Part shown: positions 50,043 to 59,797 of the stretch, in pieces
Layout of the letters: each line of letters opens with the position of its first letter
Numbering within the stretch: the first letter of the stretch is position 1
From: Volvariella volvacea V23
Lineage: Eukaryota > Basidiomycota > Agaricomycetes > Agaricales > Pluteaceae
DNA length: 64,000 nucleotides
Direction: 5' to 3'
NCBI GenBank assembly: GCA_000349905.1
Contig: KB722769.1
Location: 258,767 to 322,766 of the forward strand
Program-made: the position numbers and the translations under genes
Notes under the pieces: model-generated
Database searches by the model: none
What the model was told of the DNA's origin: nothing
What the model saw: only the letters and a program-made list of their open reading frames with translations

Positions 50043-50160
50043 GCATGCGGAAAGGAGTAAGCTTCACGTTCCATGCTAGTCGCACAATTTGCGTGCGTAC
50101 CTCTATGAGCCGCTCACAAGCTTTGCGGAGAGCTTCTGAATTGTTATCGGAAGTCGACAT
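50043..50160 (-). pseudogene. Truncated duplicate of the NTF2-like gene 5' end
   Basis: From the ATG at 50160 the minus strand reads MSTSDNNSEALRKACERLIE, then an intron-like segment, as in the intact gene at 48702, and similarity stops near 50043. The second to fourth exons are absent. The duplicated block extends upstream through the promoter (to about 50390), so the event copied promoter plus first exon. Confidence 0.75.
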
Positions 50161-51113
50161 GATGAACTTCGAGGTGAGAGGACGTCGAGCTCCACGGTTA
50201 TATCTCACCACTAAGAGCCCCTCAGGTTCTCGGTACTTCTCGATCTCTTGATCCTAGAGCTTGTTGCCCTAATATCTAGGTTCATAGTAAGGCTCAGAAG
50301 ACGTGCTGAAGAAGCAACGCAGGCTTGACAGGATGTGCCAGTAATTTGGAGCGTTGACATTGGTAAGGCATTTTCGTGGTTTGGCCCCTGAGGCCTGAGC
50401 GCCGAGCAATTGTCATCTCCATCTGGAACAGTGCGAAGCCCCGACCCCTGCCTACACGAAATTACTCCGATTCAAAGAATAGCTTGCGTGACCATCGCTT
50501 AACTGCGTCAAAAGCCCGAATGCAAACAGTAAGCGGCTGCAGGAACCCAAAAGGAAAGATGGTATCATGATAAAATGACCTATTTTGGCATCAGTACGAT
50601 GGGTACGTGACTGGCGACATAAAACTAAAGTTTCTAAATAAGGTCAAAATGCTGTAGACCTTTGGGTTAGAGGTCATGACCTCTCCTTCCATAAGTACAC
50701 GCATCTCCTTGCATCATTAAGGTTGCTCCGCGGGTAATATGATACTTTCAAATTACTTATCTAGTCCGCCTTGCATTTTCTACCTTCATCAGAACCCTCA
50801 TCAGAAGATGCGAAGGAAACCAATACAGCTTTTGTTCTGATAAGCTGTTAGTAGATACTCATCTGGTCTCCTGTCGTTCCCTCACATTTTTATAGATGCT
50901 CTTAGGTGATGAAAGGTCAACCTTGGCGATATTGAGAAATCAATCCATTTTTCTTTATGCGGTAACTTGAAGGTGATCCTGCGGGACCACGTTGCTCAGT
51001 CACCTTATGTTGATGCAATTCTTGAACTGGAAATGGTATCCCGTGAATTTGGCTACCTGGACCTACAGTATGGTATATGTACACCGCAAAATTAAGTCTT
51101 TCTCTCCACGAGC
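50161..51113. other. Intergenic region
   Basis: About 0.95 kb: the copied promoter of the broken NTF2-like fragment (to about 50390), then AT-rich sequence up to the nuclease-like gene. No other feature seen. Confidence 0.45.
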
Positions 51114-52580
51114 ATGGACGCCAATGACCCCCAAAACCTCAAAGACAGAAAACGAAACCTCCGCCGTGCTACCGTCGCACTTGAAGGTGTATGCGCCCGG
51201 AGGGCTGTCAGAGCCAATTTCTCCACTTCCACTAAATCGCGATCTATTACCACACCTGCATCAGAGATTATGGAGCTCCCCCAGAGTGTCAGGGTTGTGA
51301 ACTTATACGTCCCTCAAGCTGGTCGCCCCGACTTATGGGATTCATTACTGGAATATATGAAAGTCGACGGAGAGGCGGATTTCAACACACTCGGATATCC
51401 CAATGCTGCTGATACCCTACCAACTCGAGACGAAGGGCACGATGCACTGATGGCCCTATTCGGTGCACTATCAAGCCGCGAGTTTAAGGACCCCGTCCTT
51501 GTGTCCAATAACGACTCAGTCCGTCATGAAGTGGATGTTAACTTTTGAGGGACATAGGCATTTTGCTAAGGGTGATATTATTGTTTTCCTTCGCCTTATT
51601 GCTTCCAACTGAGATATGACCCAGGTCCGCTATAGAAACCTTGATGACTGGACAGATGACTGGACAGATGACTTCGACAACGGTAGTTACGTAGTGCAAG
51701 AGATAGAAGATCATCTCAGCAGCGGTAACGAAGGTAAAGTTACTCGACGATTTGTGTGCACCATAATCATGAAACATATTCATCTGGACAGGAATGGTGA
51801 GGATGAACCTTACACCCCAGATCTACGCTCATCAAGAGACGGGATCGGATGTCAATCGTCACGAAAATGATGAAGGAAATGAAGGGAGCCCACCACATTC
51901 ACCCCCTGGTCACACGGAAACCATTGAACGCTCTATCTCGCATTCTGGTTTAGATCTGCCAGGCGATTCAAGCACAAGGCCATACACTCCTGCCTGGGGA
52001 CGCCCAATACATCACTTACATCGTGGCTCGCTTCGCGGCTGGGGGCAATCACCCGCAGGTTTCGGTGACTTTTTGTTACTCCGTAGCCAGACGAAAGGCG
52101 GTCCATGTGTCACTATCGAAGCAAAAACACCATGGATTTACTCATCCATCCATCTTGATGACTTCTTCGAGGAGGGTAGTAATATTTATAATGATGATGG
52201 AAACTTCTCGTGGAAAGCGGAGTTTGGGAGCCAAAAAGCTTTAATACAGGTCGGTTTGAACGTCTTCTGTGTGTGAATCTTTCTCTGAATCTTTCTCTGA
52301 ATCTTTCTCCGCTTAACTTTAGCTATGGGGGGAAATGGTATGCTTCCGGTGTCGGTTTTCCATTTGGACCAACATGGAAAAAGTCATTTTTGCAATCCGC
52401 ACATCTCCCAACACCCTTTACCTCTCCAATCCCAGGGATTGGACAGATGACAAACTTTACGCTGCTACAAGTGCTTTGGCATTTGCTGCAGTTGATTATA
52501 AGTACTGGGAGATGGAGAAGCGGGAGAAGAGCTTCATCAATTTTCTCTGCAAGGTGCACAATTACCGTAAGGGGGCATAA
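51114..52580 (+). CDS. PD-(D/E)xK nuclease-like protein
   Basis: Probable exons 51114-51530, 51625-51733, 51837-52249, 52323-52580 (about 398 aa). The last two are firm; the donor of exon 1 could equally be at 51518 or 51536. The C-terminal half has a restriction-endonuclease-like core: GFGDFLLL (D253), VTIEAK (E270, K272) and then SQKALIQLWGEM....FSIWTNMEKVIFAI, the conserved Q-helix and strand seen after the active site in such folds (D-x16-E-x-K). The N-terminal part (EIMELPQSVRVVNLYVPQAG..., ADTLPTRDEGHDALM) resembles the leader of Agaricomycete proteins in which this domain precedes a kinase-like domain; here the kinase part is absent, and the next gene, 276 bases on and in the same direction, is kinase-like. 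A 12-base tandem duplication encodes DDWTDDWTDD. Activity untested. Confidence 0.6.
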
Positions 52581-52856
52581 CCCAAAATTGAATGAATGTC
52601 TATATTATAGGTTCAGGTTGTACGGTGAAATAATAGCTTGTCGGGAATTGAACAACACTCTGAGAATGTGCACGACGACCTAATTTCATCCTTATGCGTC
52701 ATACTAGTTGTGTATTTTTAGTTTTTTGAACAGCGCATTTAAGTTTGGCTATATTTACTTATGTCATCATGTGACCTATAGCATGGCCACATTGAACTCA
52801 TCTCTTGATTTCACGCAACATCAACGGAGGCACATATTCTGCTACCCATCTCTGAA

Positions 52857-54103
52857 ATGGCTCCCGCCCTTAATTCCGCTTCATTAACTATGCAAAGAAG
52901 TCTGTTTGAGGACGTAGAACCATCAAACGACTCGGTATGTTTCCTTTCCTTTGCCTAAACCACAGTCAAATCAAAGCCCTCTAGACACTGAATCTCGTTA
53001 ACTCCATCGAACTTGATGATGTCCTCATGTGCGCAGACTCCTGTAGTCAAATACCTGCGTCACTCAAGCTTGAGCGGGCACAAACATTCCCAGGTCCCAT
53101 GCGACGCCACAAAAAGGCCAATCCCATATTCCCCAAATGTGGCTTGGCCGCTCGTCCTCTACCATCCAACGGAATAAATCTACGCTTATCTGTCCATCTC
53201 AAGAGGCCCATTGGTGCAGGTCATAGTGGCACCGTCTATCCCGTTTCGCTGATCACCCCTCAAAATGAATCGGATTTAGCATCAACATTGCCAGAGTTGT
53301 GCGTCAAGATTGCGCCATTGAAGCATACGAGGACGTTGGCGCGCGAGGGTTGGATGTATGAACAGTTGGACTCGGATGGATTATGTGGTGTTGCCGCCCC
53401 AAGGTGTTATGGATTTTTCAAGGCGAACGTGACTGGATTTACTGTCATTCCGTGGGAAGACAGACATCAAGATCACAATTTTGTGAATGACGAGAAATGG
53501 GATCCTCAGGACTTGAAAAGCGTCTACACGCTCATTGATGACTCCACTGAATGCGTCGTTGAAGATGATGTGGGGAGTTGGTCCAATTCACCGTGGATAA
53601 AATGGATTCCCTCTCGAGAATCGCCAGAGTTGGGTGTGTTACTCATGGAGAGGCTTGGACCTGCACTGGGTCCGATGACTGCGTATGAGAACAAGAGGGT
53701 CTTGTAAGTCGCGTGCCCATTCGATCTTTTCTTACGTTACGACTATTACGTTACGACTATAACATCAGGACGGATGTGAAGCAAGTTGCACAAGATGTGG
53801 CGTATTCTGCGTTCCGCCACATAGATATGCGGTATAACAATTTCGTCAGGATTCCAAATTATATTGGCCCACAGCGAGCATCAGAGTTCTGTCATCGACA
53901 CCAATGCTGGCATCGATATCGACTACTTGATTATGAACGATGCAAGAGGTTCGATGGAGCTCCTCGAGTTGCCGAGTTTTTAGCTAGACAAATAGAAGTC
54001 GACATTAATGATGGACAAGGTGGTATTTTCCTAGGAGAGGTGAGTGGCCAATCAATTGCGAAGGCCGGTCATTCACCTGTTTCTATATCAGATTTGCTTA
54101 TAA
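52857..54103 (+). CDS. Protein-kinase-like protein, tandem copy 1
   Basis: Four exons, 359 aa: 52857-52934, 52985-53703, 53769-54039, 54092-54103. The last exon encodes just ICL and a stop. Kinase-fold landmarks: glycine loop GAGHSGTVYP (103-112), a lysine in CVKIAP (K134), the hinge-like LLMERLGPALGPM, a catalytic-loop equivalent H-I-D-M-R-Y-N-N (H283, D285, N290) and a metal-binding aspartate in LLDYERC (D320) in place of DFG. All residues needed for phosphotransfer thus appear present, but the overall match is to divergent fungal kinase-like proteins rather than canonical Ser/Thr kinases. The target is unknown. First of three tandem copies, each with the same intron positions. Confidence 0.82.
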
Positions 54104-54610
54104 GTGTCCGTGTATGTTCTCTGAGCTGTACGATTCTTCTGTCCACCCCCCATCTTGTGATATACCCCTTCAGCTGACTATAGATACCGTGACATCTAAA
54201 AAGTTTTCGATGAGACTCACGAACGCCTATATGAATTGCCACTGAATTCGTGTGATAACTAGAGACCAATTCGATGCAATTTTTCCTAAGCCACAATGGG
54301 TACTATTTTCCGTTGACTAGAAGAGGGGAGGCCAATCGCTCTCGCCATTGTCTACGCAAAATTTTCTCGAATCTGAAACGTTCATGACCATTTTACTGCC
54401 ACGGCAGCTGATGAAGCTGTGAATGCCTCCTTGTTACAACATTCAAAATGGTATGCCCCTTTTCTGCCCTCCTGTTGCTGGAGGTATTTGCTTCTATTTA
54501 CTCCATTGGCATTGGCACGGCCACACCACTACGATCCACAGAACTTGAGATTGAACCAGACTTTCATTCAACATCAAACAAAGTATATACCCTTATTCCC
54601 ATCTTTATAA
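54104..54610. other. Intergenic spacer of the kinase-like array
   Basis: 507 bases between copies 1 and 2. The final ~100 bases (from about 54510) are a conserved upstream block shared with copy 3 (55990-56096) and the relic at 49685; it ends in CTTATTCCCATCTTTATAAATG, where the ATG is the start codon. It probably includes the transcription start region. Confidence 0.55.
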
Positions 54611-55848
54611 ATGACTCCGCCGCTGAACACAGCTTCATTTCCTTTACGGGACAGTCTGCGCGAAGAGGTAGCACCACCACTGGGGAGCGATATGGTATGT
54701 CTCCTCCCGAGTCCTGTTATCCGAGCCATCTAGAACTCTCCAGACACTTGATCTCGTCAGCTCCATCAAACTTGATGATATTCTCGTGCGCGCAAACTCT
54801 AGTAGTCAAGCACCTGTGCCACTCAAGCTTGAGCGGGTACAAACATTCCCAGCTCCCATACGGCACCCCAAGAGAGTTAATCCCATTTTCCCCAAATGTG
54901 GCTTGGCTGCTCGTTCTTTACCATCGAACAGAATGACTCTACGTCTATCTGTCAACCTTGATGAGCCACTTGGTGCAGGTCACAGTGGCACCGTATACCC
55001 TGTCTCTTTGATTACCTCACAAACTAACTCAGATTTACCTTCAAAATTGCCGAAGCTATGTATTAAGATTGCGCCACTGAAGCATACTAGAACATTGGCA
55101 CGCGAGGGTTGGATGTACGAACAATTAGACTCGGATGGATTATGTGGCGTCGCCGCTCCTCGATGTTATGGGTTTTTCAAGGCGAATGTGACTGGGTTTA
55201 CTGTCATCCCATGGGAAGACAGACTTCAAGACCCGGATTTCAAGAACGATGATAAATGGGATCCTCAAGATCCGAAGAGTGTCTATACACTTGTTGATGA
55301 CTGGACTGAATACGTGGTTGATGATGATGTGGGGAGCTGGACTAATTCACCATGGATGGATTGGATTCCGTCGAGAGAAGAACCAGAGTTGGGTGTATTG
55401 CTCATGGAGAGGCTCGGTCCTGCGTTGGGACCGATGACTGCATACGAGAACAGCAAGGTGTTGTAAGTCGCACGTTTATTTGATGCTCTCTCTCCTTACG
55501 ACGATGAAATCAGGACGGATGTGAAGCAAGTTGCACAAGACGTGGCATACTCGGCATTCCGCCACATAGATATGCGATATAACAATTTCGTCAGGATTCC
55601 AGATTATATTGGCCCACAGCGAGCGTCAGAGTTCTGTCATCGACACCAATGCTGGCATCGATATCGACTGCTTGATTATGAACGATGCAGAAGGTTTAAT
55701 GGAGTTCCTTCAACAGCTGAATTCTTAGCTAGACAAGTGAACAATGACATCAATGATGGCCGAAGTGGTATTTTCCTAGGGGAGGTGAGTAGCCGGTCAA
55801 TTGCGAAGGCCAGTAACTCACCTATTCCTCTATCAGGTTTGCTTATAA
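54611..55848 (+). CDS. Protein-kinase-like protein, tandem copy 2
   Basis: Four exons, 361 aa: 54611-54694, 54744-55462, 55514-55784, 55837-55848. Same architecture and intron phases as copy 1, with the terminal exon again only four codons (VCL, stop). GAGHSGTVYP, CIKIAP, HIDMRYNN and LLDYERC are intact. The short N-terminus encoded by exon 1 (MTPPLNTASFPLRDSL) is the most divergent part. Exon 2 has exactly the same length as in copy 1 (719 nt), and exon 3 is 271 nt in all three copies, which points to recent duplication and continued constraint. Confidence 0.83.
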
Positions 55849-56096
55849 GTATCCATGTACGTTGTTCTCTGAGCCCGAGTCCAGCACGACTCTTCTGTCA
55901 ACCAATATCTCGTGATATACCCTAGGCTATCCGCTTCGATTACTGCACATTTTCCTGCCCTTTTTCTGTGCCTGTTTACTTTTATTTGCCCATTAGTACG
56001 GCCATACCACAACCTACAGAACTTGAGATTAAAACCCATCACTAGACTTTCGTTGAACGCCAATCGAAGCATATACGCTTATTCCCATCTTTATAA

Positions 56097-57390
56097 ATGG
56101 CTCCAGCACCGAACCCAGCCTCATTGGCCCCACGGGACGGTCTGCCGGAAGAGATAACACCAGCGGTATGTTACCTCCCCAGTGCTGTCATCCGAGCCAC
56201 CGTCAACTTAGAGCTCTCTAGACACTTAATATATTCAGCTCCATCGAACTTGACAATATTCTCGTGAGCGCAGACTCAGGTGATCAAATACCTACACCTG
56301 TGCCACTCACGCTCGAACGAGCACAAACATTCCCAGGTCCCGTACGAGGCCACAAAAAGGCTGATACCATATTCCCCAAATGTGGCTTGGCCGCTCGTCC
56401 TCTACCGCCCAGCGGGATGAGTCTACGAATGTCTGTTCACCTCGATGAGCCACTCGGTGCAGGTCACAGTGGCATTGTGTATCCCGTTTCTCTAACCACC
56501 TCTCAAGAGGACTCGGATTTAGCTTCGGGGTTGCTAGATTTGTGTGTTAAGATTGCGCCGCTGAAGCATACAAGGACGTTGGCACGGGAAGGTTGGATGT
56601 ACGAGCAGTTGGACTCGGATGGATTATGTGGTGTTGCCGCCCCGAAGTGTTTCGGGTTTTTCAAGGCGAACGTGACTAGGTTTACTGTTATTCCGTGGGA
56701 AGACAGACATCAAGATCACAATTTTGTGAATGACGAGAAATGGGATCCTCAGGACCCGAAGAGTGTCTATACACTCGTTGATGATTGGGCTGAATACGTG
56801 GTTGATGATGATGCGGGGAGCTGGACTAATTTGCCGTGGATGGATTGGATTCCATCGAGAGAAGAACTGGGGGTGGGTGTATTGCTCATGGAGAGGCCCG
56901 GACCCGCATTGGGACCGATGGCTGCGTCGAAGAACAAGAGAGTGTTGTAAGTACCGTGCCTCCTTCACTCCTCTTTCGCTTTGTAACGATTGTGTCAGGA
57001 CGGATGTGAAGCAAGTCGCACAAGATGTAGCATACTCTGCTTTCCGACACATAGATATGCGGTATGACAATTTCGTGAGGGTTCCAAATTATATTGGCCC
57101 ACAGCGAGCATCAGAATTCTGTCATCGACACCAATGCTGGCATCGATGCCGACTACTTGATTATGAACGATGCAGGAGGTTTGATGGAGACCCTCAACTT
57201 GCTGAATTATTGGCCAGAGAAGCAGACATCGATATTTATGATGGCCGAAGCGGTCTTTTCCTAGGAGAGGTGAGTAGTTGGTCAATGTGAGGTCCGGTAA
57301 TTCAACAATTCCTATTAGATTTGCTTACAAGTATCCAATTGTTTCTGTTCTCTACGCCGGAGTCCAAAAACGAGCTGGTCGGATGGGTAG
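56097..57390 (+). CDS. Protein-kinase-like protein, tandem copy 3, stop-loss C-terminus
   Basis: Four exons, 378 aa: 56097-56165, 56222-56946, 56999-57269, 57319-57390. Kinase landmarks are kept (GAGHSGIVYP, CVKIAP, HIDMRYDN, LLDYERC). HIDMRYDN keeps the catalytic H, D and final N, with D replacing the non-catalytic N before it. In copies 1 and 2 the terminal exon reads (I/V)CL-stop (TAA); here that codon is CAA, so translation runs 20 residues further (QVSNCFCSLRRSPKTSWSDG) to a TAG. Small differences such as ERPGPALGPMAAS for ERLGPALGPMTAY suggest relaxed constraint. It may still be functional. Confidence 0.8.
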
Positions 57391-57614
57391 TAGGATGCTT
57401 ACACCTTTCTATCACCTCCTATCGTGTGATATAGCCCAAGAATCGTCAAGGGCAGAAGTACAATTCGCTGTATGCATAGTTTCCTGGAATAGATGTCCAG
57501 CTCTGTATACGCTTGAGTCTCCTGAGGTTATCCGCTTTGTTGCACTTGCAGAGTGTGTTGTGGTAACATTTCGGAGCTCGTTGCGAACCTATCCATGTCT
57601 CATTGGACATCGGA

Positions 57615-57745
57615 GTAGGCAATCGGTTGCGAACACTGGTGAATCCCCTATTCCTACATCATATTTGCTGATGAGCATTCAGAGCGCTTTGTTCGCCGCG
57701 TCCGAGTCCAGAACGAGTTGATCGGGCGGGGTACTGGGACGCCCT
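57615..57745 (+). pseudogene. 3' relic of the kinase-like gene family
   Basis: Bases from GGCAATCGGTTGCGAACACTGGTGAAT... through the CGTCCGAGTCCAGAACGAGTTG block resemble the terminal intron and last exon of copies 1-3, with CTACATCATATTTGCTGATGAG replacing the spliced CAG-(A/G)TTTGCTTA(T/C)AA. The body of the gene is missing. With the 5' relic at 49685 it shows that the array was once longer or has suffered unequal exchange. Confidence 0.6.
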
Positions 57746-59797
57746 TGGCTTCTTCTGCCGCTCTCCGTCTCTTGGGAACCATAGAAATATTCAACCCTGA
57801 AATTGAAATTCGATGCGTGCATATTTTTTCTGGACTAGACACCTGTAGTATGAGTCCCTTGAAGCCTTTGCATGGCAGCTTGCTATGACCGAGTGTTGGG
57901 AATCAAGTTGCCAACGAGGACAGCATTATTCCCAGAAGGCAATGCGATTGAACTTCTGTGTTGGTGCTGAGCGGGTGCGATGATAAGATGTCCTAATTTA
58001 GCCCTGCCTCCCACGGTTGCTCGGCACTTCCCCACGAACTCCATCCACTCCAAATATCTGCATGTCGTAGACGCCCTCAGCATTGTTATCGGCTGTGGGC
58101 GATATTCTTGGGACACACTTCCACGGTCCGCGCAGCGCAGGCTTCAAGGACATTCTCCAAAACGCCACACCCTCGATGTGCGACTGTTTTGAGGCTGGGC
58201 AAACACGTTGCACCTCTCGACGCCTCGAGGCAAGCCTGCCCCCTCTCATTTCGGTAATTGTACAGACACACGGCGGTACGAAAACGCCCTCGCTTCCCTT
58301 TTTTTCAATTATCCAAGTCTGTTCCCCTGCCCTAGCCGTTAGCGCGTGCGCGCATCGCCACCCGATGGCCCAAGCTCAAGAACCGCGCGTGTTTGCCTAT
58401 TCGGACGGCCCGAGTGCCTCGTAGCTACGAGAATGTCGGTGATCGCCCTCCTCTGGTGGCTGTACATGTCGAACGCTATGACTCGTGCGGCGCTTGCTAA
58501 GGCTTGGTGCACTGTCGGTTGGGTCGGGGAGAAGGAAAAGGAATAATGGTATGTCATCCCCATCCCTACCCCCAAGCTCTTTTCTATTCTTCGCCGACGC
58601 ATTTCTCCGAACAAGCCGCCTATACGTATTTCAACTCCCTTTTATCATTTTATAATATTTTTGGGACGATCATTTGACATACGAAATTTGGGTCGGCTTT
58701 TGTTTTCCTCCATTCTTGATTGTGGCTTGAGCCTGATTATTCAAGTTGTCATTCAGATTTGGGCAAAAGTTGAGCTACTTGTCAAGTCCGGCGCTGGGGG
58801 TGGGCATGGTGCTCGCAAGGCACGACATCAGCTTTCCAACTACATCACTACAATACGCTATCATATCGTAAAGGGGGTGGGAAAGGGACGCGGGCTGAGA
58901 TTTCGGCATTCGGATAATTAGACGGACGGGTGGAATCAGTTCCGGGCCACGATGCACCACACACGAGTCCTCCCCTCACCAAGTCGTGTACGTCAAGCCA
59001 GCAACTTTGCACGCCTGTGCGCCCGGGCCAAAAACTCTGTGCTCCGTCCTGTGTGGCCGTGCTCCGATGTCCACCCACTGTCGCTCCTCGACCCTTTTTC
59101 GCTATTCAGTCCAGCCGTCATGGGCTGATTCGCAATCCCTTGCTGAGGGGTCCTATTCCTTACATATCCATTTGTAACCCCGATAGGGAAGAATGGAATC
59201 ATACGCAATGGAGGGCAGTTTTCCATGGACTTATAAACTCCCCTGGGGCACTCCCTTTTGTTCTTGCTATCTTCCCCAAACTCGCATCCGTATCTCCCTC
59301 TTCCTCTAAACCGCGTCCTACGTTTGGGCTCCAAGTCCACCAACGCCCTCACATACACACGCACGACATATCCATCGTGTGCGGTTAAAGTTTAAAGAGT
59401 CACTCGCTCGCTCGGTTTCTGGCTGTGCAGTTTGGGAAGGAGCTGTTGGGGTTCATTTCTTTCATTCATATTTCGAACACCTCAGGTTCAGCTCTTTCCT
59501 TTGGTCTCGGCTCTCGCCCTCGCCCTTTGGCCTGCGCCTTCTTCGTTCTACCCCCGTCCTCTTCTTCTCTGCCCCTCTTATCTGCCAACGACCACCCGGG
59601 CGCTCTACCTCGGTTGATTTGAACACCACCGCCCAAACACTGTCAACGAGCATCCTTTGACGACTTTACGCATAGTAACGAGCTACAGCACTTGCACACA
59701 CACCCATCTACGCCCACATATACACCCTGCGTATTCCCGCATAAGCACACGCACGCCTATTTGGACACAGTACAGCACACATACACCCGATACACGA
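57746..59797. other. Intergenic region, 2 kb
   Basis: No supported gene between the kinase-like array and the 7-TM gene. The last 400 bases are pyrimidine-rich with CACACA/CACGCA runs and hold the promoter and 5' leader of the 7-TM gene. Confidence 0.5.

Noticed and set aside
54590..54613. TTTATAAATG before kinase-like copies 2 and 3 as a TATA box
   Set aside because: It overlaps the start codon itself, too close to act as a TATA box for that ATG.
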